Shown: positions 1 to 9,006 of the stretch, in pieces
How the letters are laid out: each line of letters opens with the position of its first letter
Position numbering within the stretch: position 1 is the first letter of the stretch
DNA from: Myxococcales bacterium UBA5297
GTDB lineage: Bacteria; Myxococcota; Myxococcia; Myxococcales; UBA5297
Assembly: GCA_002408385.1 (NCBI GenBank)
Contig: DHSB01000165.1
Span: forward strand, 21,753-71,468
Reading direction: 5' to 3'
Length of the DNA stretch: 49,716 nt
Made by a program: the position numbers and the translations under genes
The notes under the pieces: generated by a model
Databases searched by the model: none
Told to the model about the DNA's origin: nothing
Seen by the model: the letters and a program-made list of their open reading frames with translations, nothing else

Positions 1-44
1 GCTCGCCCCCCCCCTGCCGTCCCGCTCGCTCAGGAGAAACCGCG

Positions 45-2609
45 ATGGCCCACGACGACCTCGACTACGAGCTGCTCGAGAAGCTCAAGTGGCAATCTGC
101 CGCATCCGCGGACGAGGTCGTCCGGCTCCTCGAAGACGCGCAGCGAAACAAGGAGCCGGCTGCCGACAAGGCTCCCGCCAAGTCTTCGACTCCGCGCGAG
201 GACTTGCCCGCCAAGTCCCGCGCCATCTGCAATGAGCTGGCGCGCGAGGCCCAGACCGTGTGGGCCCAGCCCGGCGAGGCCCAGAGCTCGGCGGTCGTAG
301 GCCTCGCCGAGCGCCTCGCCGACGCGGGCTTCTTCTGCTTCGGCTTCTGCGACCATCCACTCGCGGCCGTGCGGATGCTGCGGTTGCTGCTGCGCTACGA
401 GGACGTCATCCCCGAGGACACGATGCGCGGCGCGCTCCTGATCCTGCCGGGGACGGTCGAGCCGCATCCCGAGCTCGTCGCGCTCGTCTGCGAGCTCGCC
501 GAGTCGGGAAACAGCGCGCTGCGCTTCAGCTTCCGCCTCGCCAAGGTCACCGAGGAGGCGCGCTTTCGCCCGGTCTTCGTCGAGGCTGCCCCCCGGCTCG
601 CGCGCGTTCTCGAGCAGTCCGAGAGGACCGCCTCGCGGGTCATCGCCGCCGAGCTGCTCGGGGCGGCGCGCTCGCCTCTCGCCACGCAGGCGCTGCGGGC
701 CGCGCTGCGCTCGAGGCGCTTGGCCGTTCGTGAGGCGGCGCTCAACGCGCTGCTCTCCTACGATTCGCCCGGGCTGACCGACGAGGACGTCCGCTTCCTG
801 CTCGAGGACGCGGTGGAGCACGGGCTGCCCGACGACTGCCTCACCTCGGACGTCGCCTACAACTACGCGCTCGATCTCGAGCAGGCCACCGTCGCCGTGC
901 ATCCGCCCGGCGGCTTCGAGCCGCTCGTGCAGCTCGCCCGCGGCGAGGCGCCCGCGAGCAGGGGCTACAACGACATGCTCGACGAAGGATGGGCCCTGGT
1001 CACGCTCGCCGCGGCGTATCCGGAGAGGTCCATCCCGCTCGTCGACGCCGCCCTGCGCAACGCCCGGTTGTGGAGGAGGCGTGAGGCGGTCGAGGCCAGC
1101 GAGCGGCTGCCGTGGGAGCTCGCCCGGCCGCGCCTGTTGCAGGCGGCCAGCGACGGCGCGCGGAGGGTCGCTGAACGAGCCCGCGAAGCCTGGCGCAACC
1201 TGCAGCACGCGCCCTGTCCTGTCGCGGAGACCGACGGGCTCTGTCTCGAGCTGCTCGAGGGCCCCCCCTCGGACGACCTCCTGCTGCGGCTGGCGGTCAT
1301 GCGCGGGGACGCCGACGAGGCGAAGCGCAAGCTTTTGCCGCTCCTTATCGAGGAGGCGCCCTCGCGCGAGGCGCTGGTGCTGGTGCTGTTCGCGATGCAG
1401 GACCACGCCACGTTGTGCACCGGCACCGACTCGCTCCTGCCCTCGCAGCCGCACGAGCGCGGCGCGCTGCTGGTGGAGCGTTTTGGCGCGCCGGCCATCG
1501 AGGGCCTGGTGTGGCTCGGCCTGCGACAGCCCCACGGCTACGACAGCGGCTTTGACCAGCTCGAGGCTCTCTCGAGCCGCGCCGACTTGCCAACGGAGAG
1601 CCGCGACCGGCTGCGGGAGCTCGCCGCGGGCGCCTTCCGCGAGCTGGTCCCGGAGGAGCGCGACGGGCCGCTGGCGCTGCTGGCGAACCTGGGAGCGCCC
1701 GCGGATCTCTTCCCCGCCTTGCTCGACCTGGTGGTGCGCGAGGTGCCTCGCCACCATTGGAAGGCAGCAAAGGCGCTGGGCAAGAGCCCCGAGGCCGAAG
1801 AGCCGGTGGTGGCCTCGCTGCGCGAGGCTGTCGAAACCCGCGACTGGCAGCGGGTCCAGGTCCTGGGCGAACTGGCGGCGTTCACGCGCTGGGAATCGGC
1901 GCGCGCTCCTCTGCTCCAATTCGTCCGCGAGGCCCCGGCCGACGACGAGGTCGCCGCCCGGGCGATAGTCGAGCTCGGCCTCTACCTGTGGCACGCAGGC
2001 TGGATCGTGGAGGGCGAGGCCTGGGAATGGCTCGAAGAACCCGGGCTGCCCCGCTTCGTGATCCCCGCGCAGCATCTTCGGCCGAAGGAACCCGAGGCTC
2101 TCGCGCGGGTTCACGCCGCGCTCGAGGCGGCCCTCGGCTCGCCGGCGCTCGGCGGCCGTTCGGCCGGCGTCGCTGCCAACGAGCTCGTCTACGAAGAGAA
2201 GATCGAGCCCGACTCACCCGAGCTGCTCCGCGCTCTGCGCGCGGCCCCGCTCGACCTTCGCTGCGAGATCCTCGCCGCGCCCGCCTTCCATACCGAGTGG
2301 ATCGACGGGCCGGTCCCTCAAGCGACCCCGGGGCTGCAGAGGTTCTGGCGAGCCGAAGGGCGCCGCCCACGCCACCGGATGACCGAGGAGGTGCGGGCCG
2401 AGGTCCTGCGCGCCTTCGCCGATCCGGCGGTCGCCCATGAGGAGGTGTGGAAGCTCGCGGACGTGCTCGCCGCCACCGACGAGGGACGAGCGCTGCTGCT
2501 GCGAGCGCGGGCGGATTGCCCGTCGCGGGAGGTGCGCGACGAGATCGCCAGCGCCTGCAAGGCGCCACCGGAGGGCGCCGACTATTGGGAAGGGACTTGC
2601 GAGGAGTAG
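45..2609 (+). CDS. HEAT-repeat-like large cytoplasmic protein
   Basis: An 854-residue protein with no signal peptide or membrane segment. The start is ATG with AGGAGA seven bases upstream. After a polar, Lys/Ala-rich stretch (about residues 40-60) the chain is almost wholly alpha-helical. Around residues 195-245 it has a HEAT-like pattern of paired helices, with Ala/Leu-rich segments ending in REAALNALL. I recognise no catalytic motif, so a scaffold or protein-binding role is the only inference. No gene lies between its end and the sigma/FecR gene 212 bases downstream, so the two may be cotranscribed. The function is unknown; the call rests on repeat texture rather than on a diagnostic motif. 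Confidence 0.7.
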   Translation: MAHDDLDYELLEKLKWQSAASADEVVRLLEDAQRNKEPAADKAPAKSSTPREDLPAKSRAICNELAREAQTVWAQPGEAQSSAVVGLAERLADAGFFCFGFCDHPLAAVRMLRLLLRYEDVIPEDTMRGALLILPGTVEPHPELVALVCELAESGNSALRFSFRLAKVTEEARFRPVFVEAAPRLARVLEQSERTASRVIAAELLGAARSPLATQALRAALRSRRLAVREAALNALLSYDSPGLTDEDVRFLLEDAVEHGLPDDCLTSDVAYNYALDLEQATVAVHPPGGFEPLVQLARGEAPASRGYNDMLDEGWALVTLAAAYPERSIPLVDAALRNARLWRRREAVEASERLPWELARPRLLQAASDGARRVAERAREAWRNLQHAPCPVAETDGLCLELLEGPPSDDLLLRLAVMRGDADEAKRKLLPLLIEEAPSREALVLVLFAMQDHATLCTGTDSLLPSQPHERGALLVERFGAPAIEGLVWLGLRQPHGYDSGFDQLEALSSRADLPTESRDRLRELAAGAFRELVPEERDGPLALLANLGAPADLFPALLDLVVREVPRHHWKAAKALGKSPEAEEPVVASLREAVETRDWQRVQVLGELAAFTRWESARAPLLQFVREAPADDEVAARAIVELGLYLWHAGWIVEGEAWEWLEEPGLPRFVIPAQHLRPKEPEALARVHAALEAALGSPALGGRSAGVAANELVYEEKIEPDSPELLRALRAAPLDLRCEILAAPAFHTEWIDGPVPQATPGLQRFWRAEGRRPRHRMTEEVRAEVLRAFADPAVAHEEVWKLADVLAATDEGRALLLRARADCPSREVRDEIASACKAPPEGADYWEGTCEE

Positions 2610-2821
2610 CGCGTGGGCTCGATGGCCCGGGCGGCAGCGGCAGGAGATCCCGGCCGCTGCTGCCTCGGCGCCGCGAGCCAGGGCCGGCGCGGCGGCTTCG
2701 CGGCCCGGGCTTTCGGGACGCGTCCCCCGCGACCTGTCGGGCGGTCGCGGCCTGCCGGCGATGATCGCTCTTGCCCCGCCGCGGCAACCAACTCGGCAAA
2801 GCGTCTTCCGAGGAGGTTGCC

Positions 2822-4228
2822 GTGGCCCAGCCTGCCGTCCCGATCACCGAGCCCGCGACGGCGCTCGAGTCGCTCCTCGCGCAGGCGCGGAGCCACGACC
2901 TCGCAGCCTTCCAAGCGCTCTATCGGCTGACGTACCACGAAGCGCTCCGGGCGCTCGGGCACCTCGTCGATGCAGGTCAGATCGAGCGGGCCGTCGAGCA
3001 AACCTACCTCGCGCTGCTCGCCCCGCGGCGCCCGCCCGCTCCCGACGCCTCGTTCCGCAGCCTCTTCCAGAAGGCCGTGGTGCACGTGGCGCTCGGCCAG
3101 CGCCGCTTTCGGCGCAGCGCCCACGACAGCCCGCTGCACGGCTACCTGCGACTTCTCTCGCCTCGCCAACGCGTCGTCTTCGTCCTTCGCGAGATCCTAG
3201 GTTCGACCGCAGAGGAGACCGCCGACGCCACCGGCTTTCACCCGCAACGGGTCGAACGGTCGCTCATCTCGGCGCGGCGCGCCGTCGCGGCTGCGGCGCG
3301 CAGATCCGAAGCCCTTCCGCTCACCCCGCATGACGTCGGCAGGCTCTGGGCCCGAGCCGCCCGCGAGCTCGATGCCGAGGACGAGGCGCTCCTCTCCGCG
3401 CACCTCGAGGACTGCCCCGAGTGCCGCGACGATCTCGCGCTCGTCGAATCGCTCCGGGCCGCGGCCGTCGACTCGGCCGCAGAGCTTCCGGAGGCGCCCC
3501 CGGCGCAGCTCGAGCAGCGCCTCGCCCGCAGGTTCGAGAGGCCCGATGCCCGCGCCGCGGCACTTGGGCCGCGAAGGGCCTGGAGGCTGGCGCCAGCGAT
3601 CGCTGTCGGGGTCGTGCTCGCGCTCCTGGGGTTCCGGGCCCTGCCCTCCGCCTCTACCGAAACCGCTCTGCGCTTGACGCCACCTGCCGCAGCCCCGCGA
3701 CAGCAGGAGCCCTCCCCACCGCCGCCGACGATCGCCGCCGCGGAAAGAGCCGACGAGGGTGCCGTCGACTCGGTCGATGAGCCTCCCGCGGCGCTCGAGC
3801 CGCCTCCGGCCCCGTCATCTGGTCTCGCCGTCGTCGAGCTTCCGGGAGCGAGCCGGCTCGGACTCGAGGGCGACAGCCGGGTGCGGTTGACGAACGGCTC
3901 GGGGGTTCGACTCGAGCGCGGACGGGCGGTCGTGCAGGCGTCAGGCGCGGTCGAGGTCTCGACCGGAGGCTTCTCGGTTCGAGGCCGCGCGAGCCGCTTC
4001 CTCGTCGTCCAGATTCGCGGCGGAGTCGAGGTCGCGGTCGCGCGCGGCAGGGTCCAGGTCGAACGGCCCAACGCCCTGCCGATGCTCGTCAACCCGGGCC
4101 AGCGGGTCGTCTTCTCGAGCGGCAGCCCCCGCACGACCCGGGCCAGCCTGACGGCGCGCGACAGGGCGCTGCTCGAACAGCTCGGCAACGGTGCGCGCAC
4201 CACGCGGGGCGGGCCGCCGGCTGCCTGA
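2822..4228 (+). CDS. Sigma-70-like / zinc-finger / FecR single-chain transmembrane regulator
   Basis: The GTG start is chosen because AGGAGG sits five bases upstream; an in-frame start at 2771 has no such site. The chain is 468 residues. It opens with a weak sigma-70 region 2-like helix set (about 15-60). A clearer region 4-like helix-turn-helix follows (about 110-155, beginning LSPRQRVVFVLREILG). Next comes an anti-sigma type zinc motif HLEDCPEC (H-x3-C-x2-C, near 192), one transmembrane helix (near 255-275), a Pro-rich linker, and a FecR-like beta domain (about 330-430). ECF sigma factor, zinc-finger anti-sigma and FecR sensor are normally separate proteins. Here they are one polypeptide, which would place the sigma part in the cytoplasm and FecR outside. 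The promoter target is unknown. Confidence 0.75.
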   Translation: MAQPAVPITEPATALESLLAQARSHDLAAFQALYRLTYHEALRALGHLVDAGQIERAVEQTYLALLAPRRPPAPDASFRSLFQKAVVHVALGQRRFRRSAHDSPLHGYLRLLSPRQRVVFVLREILGSTAEETADATGFHPQRVERSLISARRAVAAAARRSEALPLTPHDVGRLWARAARELDAEDEALLSAHLEDCPECRDDLALVESLRAAAVDSAAELPEAPPAQLEQRLARRFERPDARAAALGPRRAWRLAPAIAVGVVLALLGFRALPSASTETALRLTPPAAAPRQQEPSPPPPTIAAAERADEGAVDSVDEPPAALEPPPAPSSGLAVVELPGASRLGLEGDSRVRLTNGSGVRLERGRAVVQASGAVEVSTGGFSVRGRASRFLVVQIRGGVEVAVARGRVQVERPNALPMLVNPGQRVVFSSGSPRTTRASLTARDRALLEQLGNGARTTRGGPPAA

Positions 4229-4426
4229 GGTCGATGCGAGAGCCCTGCGGCGAGTGCGCAGCCGATAGGGCGGCTCGCTTGCGTGCTCGGCGCCGGTGAG
4301 GCCCTGCTTAGCCTGGTTGAAGAGGACCCGCGGCCCGAACAGCGAGGCCCAGCATCCGTCGGCCCTTCAAAGACGAGGTCTTCGCCGCCGCGGACACCGG
4401 AGCGCAAGTCGCCCGACGGCGACCCG
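4229..4426. terminator. Convergent intergenic spacer with hairpin at 4408-4423
   Basis: This gap separates two converging genes. A perfect six-base stem GTCGCC/GGCGAC with a four-base loop lies three bases beyond the stop of the minus-strand gene. There is no U-tract on either strand, so intrinsic termination is only possible, not shown. Confidence 0.3.
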
Positions 4427-5371
4427 TCAGCGCGCAAGCCGGGCGATGACGCCCTTGATCTCTTCGTTGCTGAAGATCCGCTTGCTTACGCACAGCTCGA
4501 TGAGCCCGCGAAGGACCTTGCTGGTCTTCTCAAGGTCCGCGTGCAGCCCGCTGAGATAGGCGGCGACCGCGGGAGGAACGGCGGCGGCGACCTCGGCCGG
4601 CAGCTCCGGCCTCGCGGGGCTCGCTGCCGGAACGGGCATGGCAGCCGAAGGGGCCGCCGCCGGCGAGGGGGACGACCCGGTGGGGCTCGCGCGGGGCTGA
4701 GGATCCCAAGGGTGCGGCGTCGGTTTGCGCGCGGCCGCGACGGCCGCTGGAGTCGGCGCGCGAGGCACGGGGAACGCGGCTGGCACCGGCGGCGAGGCGT
4801 AGGCAGGAAACGGGGCCGGCGTCGGGCGCGAGGCGGGGACGTCCAGGCCGTTGCCCTGCATGTCCGTCACGTCCATCGGCTCGAGCGCGGCGTTTGGCGT
4901 TGGCCGGCGCGAGACGCTCCCCTGCGAGCCCGGGGGCATCTGGTTCCTGTAGTGCCGGTAGATGGAAGCAACGATTTCGCGCTCGCCCGCCACCGAGGTG
5001 CGCACCCGGCAGCCACAGCGTGCGGCGATGGTGTCGGCGACCTCGATGTCGCAAGGGTCGGCCATCGCGACCCAGAGGGTCTTGCCGTTGTCCCGCAGCG
5101 CGTACGGGAAGACGCCCTTCTCCTCGGCGAAGGCGACCTCGACCTTGGCGAGCGCCGACGGGTCCTTGGGCATCATCCCGAGGTTGATGCGCTGGAGGCC
5201 GCACGCCTTGGCCAGCGCGTCGGCGACCGCGCCCTCCTCGGCGAATCCCATTTCGACGATGTGCTTGGCGAGTCGCCCGCCCCACTGGTTCTGCTTGGCC
5301 ATGGCCGAGCGCACCTGCAGCTCGTCGACCAGCTTTGCCCTCAGGAGGACTTCCCCTACGCGCGAGCTCAT
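4427..5371 (-). CDS. Stand-alone MshEN (GspE/PilB N-terminal domain) protein
   Basis: A 314-residue protein with a strong site AAGGAGG before ATG. Residues about 1-150 match the N-terminal domain of type II secretion/type IV pilus ATPases (GspE_N/MshEN). Two consecutive helical motifs are visible, RVGEVLLRAKLVDELQ and GRLAKHIVEMGFAEEG. In MshE that kind of tandem motif binds cyclic di-GMP. The middle (about 165-260) is Pro/Ala-rich and disordered, and the end is a helical segment. There is no Walker A or ATPase domain, so it is not a motor. It is more likely a small regulator that senses cyclic di-GMP or docks to a motility or secretion machine. That role is inference from the domain family. 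Confidence 0.75.
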   Translation of the reverse strand: MSSRVGEVLLRAKLVDELQVRSAMAKQNQWGGRLAKHIVEMGFAEEGAVADALAKACGLQRINLGMMPKDPSALAKVEVAFAEEKGVFPYALRDNGKTLWVAMADPCDIEVADTIAARCGCRVRTSVAGEREIVASIYRHYRNQMPPGSQGSVSRRPTPNAALEPMDVTDMQGNGLDVPASRPTPAPFPAYASPPVPAAFPVPRAPTPAAVAAARKPTPHPWDPQPRASPTGSSPSPAAAPSAAMPVPAASPARPELPAEVAAAVPPAVAAYLSGLHADLEKTSKVLRGLIELCVSKRIFSNEEIKGVIARLAR

Positions 5372-6167
5372 CGTCTGCCTCCTTATCGCCCCTCCAAGTC
5401 GCTCAACCTGCCGCCCGCGCTCTTCGCGAAAACCGAGCGTTCGACCGCCCTGACTTCATAACCGGGCGCCCTGCAATTTGTTCCTCGGGTGGCGTTCTTC
5501 GTCACCCGAGGCCTCGGCCCGAGGAGTCGAGTTTTCGGGCACTTGCGTCGGCTTTCCGAGGAACGCCCGTCGCCCAATCTGTTCAGAAGCAAGCCTCTGC
5601 AAGTTGCTTGCCCTTCCCTGCCGTCGCCGAGGCGGCCTCCCGGCGACCCGGCATTCAGGGCGCGTGTGCCCCGTACACCTTCGTCCTGCTCGGCGGCCTG
5701 TGCGAACCGGGCCCCCGAGCCTTCGCGAAAAACGCCAGGGAATTCGCCCTCATCGCCGCAAGTCGGGCGTGCTCCGGCTTCGACTGAGGGCCCGCCGGAG
5801 CGCTGCGCCCAGGCGCATGGCTTGGGGCAGCGTGCCGATCCGCGGGCCCCGCGCACTCGGAGCGCGCGAGGGCGCCTATGGCAAAGCGATCAGGCGCCGC
5901 ACGGGGCGCGCTCCAAACCAGGAGGAGCCGGTCGCTGGTAGCGCCGCAGACGGCCGCGAAGCTCCCGACACGTCCCGGCTCCTGAGTTCGTTCCGGGCCA
6001 ACAGCCGGGACCGCAAGTGGCCGAGTTCACAGGCGGGGCGCCGAAGCGCTTCGTCCACAACGAGTTTGGGAGGCCAATCCGCGACTCCCTCGACTCCGCG
6101 GCTCGCCGCTGGTCGCCTCTACGCGGGGGATGACCGGGTTGTGCCCAAGCCGCTTGGACGGGGCCGG
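5372..6167. other. Intergenic region without a supportable gene
   Basis: About 800 bases between two minus-strand genes. Open frames here are Arg/Ser/Pro-rich and low in hydrophobic residues, as expected of chance frames in GC-rich DNA. It holds the palindrome CCGAGGCCTCGG near 5508 and two copies of TTCGCGAAAA (near 5427 and 5726). It must contain the promoter of the MshEN gene, but I see no convincing -35/-10 pair. Confidence 0.5.
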
Positions 6168-6198
6168 AAAAAAAACTCTGGGGCTTCAGCCCCGAGAG
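6168..6198 (-). terminator. Rho-independent terminator of birA
   Basis: Read on the minus strand, a GGGGC/GCCCC stem with loop TGAA is extended by CTCT/AGAG around one bulged base, then followed by eight U residues. The stop codon TGA of birA lies inside the loop. This is the clearest intrinsic terminator in the window. Confidence 0.85.
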
Positions 6199-6995
6199 CC
6201 GCGCAGGTTCTCCACATCCCCGGCGACGATTCGCCGCACCTCGCCCGAGTCCTCGCGCAGCAGCAGCGCGCCGTCGAGGTCGAGACCGACCGCCTCGCCC
6301 TCCATGCTCTGGCTCTCGAGATTGACCCGGACCCGCGCGCCGAGGGTCGAGGAGAGCTCCGACCACCGGGCGCGAACCGGCTCGAAGCCCTCGCGCGCAT
6401 GCACCTCGAGCCAGCGCTCGAGCCGCGAGAGCATCGCCGACAGGACCTGCGCCCTGTCGAGCTCGCGCCCGAGCGCTTCTTTGAGGCTGGTCGCCACGGC
6501 GCTCAGCTCCGGGGGCAGCTCTTCGGGGTTCAGGTTCACGTTCACCCCGACCCCGAGCACGACGAAGCCGACCTTGCCGTCCACCCCGCTCATCTCGGTG
6601 AGGATGCCGCCGACCTTGCGCCCCTCGATCTGCAGATCGTTGGGCCACTTGATGACCACCGGCGCGCCCAGGTCGCGCAGCGCCTCGCAGAAGGCCACCG
6701 CCGCGACCAGTGTCAGCTCGGGCGCGTGGCGCGGCTCGAGCTGGGGCCTCAGGAGGATCGACGCGTAGAGGTTCGCCCCCGGAGGCGAGACCCAGCCTCG
6801 ACCCCGGCGGCCGCGCCCGCTCGTCTGCCGGTCGGCGATGACGACGTGCCCATGCGCCAGCCCCTCGCTGCCGAGCCGGTGCGCGACGTCGGAGGTCGAC
6901 CCGGTCTCGTCGAGGCAGGTCAGCGAACGGCCGAGCTGCCGGGTGTCGAGCGCGGCCCGCACGTCATCGGTCGTCAGGGGACGCATCGCACGCAT
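6186..6995 (-). CDS. birA: Biotin--[acetyl-CoA carboxylase] ligase
   Basis: This enzyme activates biotin with ATP to biotinyl-AMP and transfers it to a lysine of biotin carboxyl carrier proteins in the cytoplasm. The 269-residue chain carries the biotinyl-AMP loop GRGRRGRGW near residues 60-68, the KWPNDL motif near 115, a GGILTE segment, and the small C-terminal SH3-like domain. AGGGAGG precedes the ATG by six bases. There is no N-terminal winged helix, so this is a monofunctional (group I) ligase, not a repressor like the E. coli protein. It appears to end its own transcript through the terminator overlapping its stop codon. Confidence 0.95.
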   Translation of the reverse strand: MRAMRPLTTDDVRAALDTRQLGRSLTCLDETGSTSDVAHRLGSEGLAHGHVVIADRQTSGRGRRGRGWVSPPGANLYASILLRPQLEPRHAPELTLVAAVAFCEALRDLGAPVVIKWPNDLQIEGRKVGGILTEMSGVDGKVGFVVLGVGVNVNLNPEELPPELSAVATSLKEALGRELDRAQVLSAMLSRLERWLEVHAREGFEPVRARWSELSSTLGARVRVNLESQSMEGEAVGLDLDGALLLREDSGEVRRIVAGDVENLRGSRG

Positions 6996-7088
6996 CGGTA
7001 GCCTCCCTTCAGGTGAAAACTCGCGACCTCTTCAGGTTTGGCCTCACCCGGGCCCGGCTTGGGCGGGTTCAGCGGGTCCGCTCAGGCG

Positions 7089-7661
7089 CTACTGCAGCTT
7101 GCGCGCGGTCAGCTCGATGCGCGCCTGCGGCAGCTCGCGGTCGCCGTCGCGGAGCATCGTCGCCATCCGCACGATGCCGACCCCCGGGGCGAAGGTCCAT
7201 TCGTTGAGCATCTCGCGGCGCTGGTCGATGCGGTTGGTCCCGCGCACCAGGATGCAGTCCTGGAAGGAGCCGGCCGGCGTGCTCACGGTGAAGCCCGTGT
7301 CGGCGATCTCGTAGCGCTCGGTCGAGGCCACGCTGAGGATGGAGGTCCAGCTATGGCCCCGCTTGATGGGGTCTTGAAGCAGGTAGCGCTTGTCGTCGCG
7401 CAGGCCGCTCGAATCGAGGCGCATCCGCCCGTTGGCGTCGTCGACGAAGTACCCCTCGCGCACCCCGGTGATGGTGATCGTCTTCTCGACCGGCTGGCCC
7501 ATCACCTTGCCCGCGTAGGTCCACTGGTTGCCGATGGCCAGCGGCTGGAAGTCGGCGGCGCGGTACTTGGGCGGCGGCTCGACGATGGTGGCGTTCTTGG
7601 CACAGGCGACAAGGCCCAGCGCGGCGAGCGCGGCGAGGCGGACCAGACGGCGGGTGTGCAT
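7089..7661 (-). CDS. Small predicted lipoprotein
   Basis: The ATG start gives a 190-residue protein with an Arg-rich n-region, a hydrophobic core and lipobox LVAC (Cys near residue 18). Longer in-frame starts exist, but they bury the signal peptide. The mature part begins with a Pro-rich segment and then FQPLAIGNQWTYAG. That W/Y-containing opening occurs in many secreted myxobacterial and delta-proteobacterial lipoproteins of unknown role, and beta-rich segments follow. The ribosome site GAGGAG overlaps the stop codon of the upstream lipoprotein gene, leaving seven bases between the two, so they are translationally coupled. The function is unknown; an envelope location is inferred from the lipobox. 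Confidence 0.8.
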   Translation of the reverse strand: MHTRRLVRLAALAALGLVACAKNATIVEPPPKYRAADFQPLAIGNQWTYAGKVMGQPVEKTITITGVREGYFVDDANGRMRLDSSGLRDDKRYLLQDPIKRGHSWTSILSVASTERYEIADTGFTVSTPAGSFQDCILVRGTNRIDQRREMLNEWTFAPGVGIVRMATMLRDGDRELPQARIELTARKLQ

Positions 7662-7668
7662 ACGGGCT

Positions 7669-8604
7669 CTACTCCTCGGGTTTCTCATCGAAGGCGGGAA
7701 TCTTATCAGGACTGTCGACGGCCGCACGTTCGTGCATGCGCCTCTGCGCCGCCTGGGCCGCGCGGCGGACCGACTCGTTCGGATGCCCGGAGCTCAGAGT
7801 GAACAGGTAGCCCTCGGCATCCGGCCCGCCTATCGAGGCGACGACCTCGACCAAGGTGAGCAGGAACTGGGTGTCGCGGTTGCGGGTCATCTCGATGAGC
7901 GCCGAGACCGCGCGCGGGTCGCCGATGGCGCCGAGCGCGCCGACGGCCCGCAGCGCCACCTCGCGGTCGGCGTCGGAGAGCCGCTCGATGAGCGCGGGGA
8001 CCGCCTCCACGCTGCGGCGCTCGGAGAGGGCCCGGACGGCGAAGTCGCGCACCCGCGGATCGCTCGAGGCCAGGTCGGCGATGAGCTTCTCGTCGCTCTT
8101 CGCCAGGGAGGCGAGCTGGATCTCCTCGCCCTCGATAGCCTGCGAGAGCGCCTGCGCCAGCGCCCGGCGGAAGGCGGGGATCCGCTCGGTCGGATCGGTC
8201 GAATTGAAGGTCGAGCGGCCCATCCCGGTGGCCTTCCAGCGCTCGAACTGGCCTGCCTTCCACAGCTCCATGGTCACGCCCACCTCGGCCTTGACGATGG
8301 CGTCGTCCTCGTCGCCGAGGGCCTCGCGGGTGAAGGCGACATCGAGCTTGCACAGCAGCGGTTCCCGGTCGCTTGGCGGCTGCTTGCCCTCGGCGAGAGC
8401 GACGAAGCGCTGTGACTCGACGAAGGCCTCGAGCAACGCCTGCCGCAGCCCCTCGGCGTCGAGGTCGAGGGCGGGGTTGTCCTTCAGGGTCGTATCCGAG
8501 AGGCGGATCTGGCCGACGTACCAGGGCTCGGGCTTTGAGCCCCTTTTACACCCGACGCAGGCGAGCAGTGCCAAGAAGGCGAGAATTTTCGAGTAGTTCC
8601 GCAC
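7669..8604 (-). CDS. HEAT-repeat lipoprotein
   Basis: I chose the GTG start because it gives a compact signal peptide (VRNYSKILAFLALLACVGC) with a lipobox-like end; an upstream in-frame ATG at 8652 is possible. The protein has 311 residues. Residues about 25-170 form a mixed domain. From about 185 to 290 there are HEAT/armadillo-type helical repeats, for example DPRVRDFAVRALSERRSVEA and DREVALRAVGALGAIGD. The protein should sit in the envelope and bind a partner through its solenoid. It is first in a two-gene operon with the small lipoprotein. The partner and function are unknown. Confidence 0.8.
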   Translation of the reverse strand: MRNYSKILAFLALLACVGCKRGSKPEPWYVGQIRLSDTTLKDNPALDLDAEGLRQALLEAFVESQRFVALAEGKQPPSDREPLLCKLDVAFTREALGDEDDAIVKAEVGVTMELWKAGQFERWKATGMGRSTFNSTDPTERIPAFRRALAQALSQAIEGEEIQLASLAKSDEKLIADLASSDPRVRDFAVRALSERRSVEAVPALIERLSDADREVALRAVGALGAIGDPRAVSALIEMTRNRDTQFLLTLVEVVASIGGPDAEGYLFTLSSGHPNESVRRAAQAAQRRMHERAAVDSPDKIPAFDEKPEE

Positions 8605-8614
8605 GCGGTCCGAC

Positions 8615-8642
8615 CTTATGGCCCGCGACTGGAGACCGTCAA
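8615..8642 (-). promoter_or_regulatory. Candidate sigma-70 type promoter for the lipoprotein operon
   Basis: On the minus strand TTGACG (five of six) is followed after 16 bases by CATAAG (four of six). Only ten bases separate the -10 box from the preferred GTG start, so the transcript would be leaderless or nearly so. If translation instead starts at the upstream ATG, this promoter cannot be the one used. Confidence 0.4.
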
Positions 8643-9006
8643 TAATGGGATCCATGCGGATCACGATAAGCAGCGAGCGCGGGCATCACCGATTGCTGGG
8701 CGGACGAACGGCCGATGCCCGGGTCGCCCTGTGCAAAGGCCCGTCGGCAGAGGTCGACGGTGAGGCCGGATGCGGGCGAGCATCAACGCGGCCCGGCAGT
8801 CGGATGGTTGATGCCCGCGTACGAGCCGACGCGGAGACTCCAGCAGATCGGTGAGCGAATCGGCGCGCCGCAAGCGCGGTTGCTGGAGGCGACTGCACCT
8901 TTGGCCTGGATTTCAAGGCTTGCAGTCGGCCAGGGCCGCGAGCCCCACCCGGACAACGTCCGCTGGGGGAGCGGCGATGGCCCAACGCCTTTTGCGCAAG
9001 CGGCAC
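8643..9006. repeat. Intergenic region with imperfect inverted repeat 8772-8819
   Basis: No supportable gene. GCATCAAC (8780-8787) pairs with GTTGATGC (8807-8814), and the stem is extended outwards by GCGGG/CCCGC with unpaired bases on one side. A related GGGCATCACC sits near 8682. It could be a degenerate intergenic hairpin element or an operator. Confidence 0.45.

Noticed and set aside
30..2114. 694-residue minus-strand frame opposite the HEAT-repeat gene
   Set aside because: Composition is Arg/Gln/Gly-rich with no ribosome site or fold pattern. It is the antisense shadow of the plus-strand gene.
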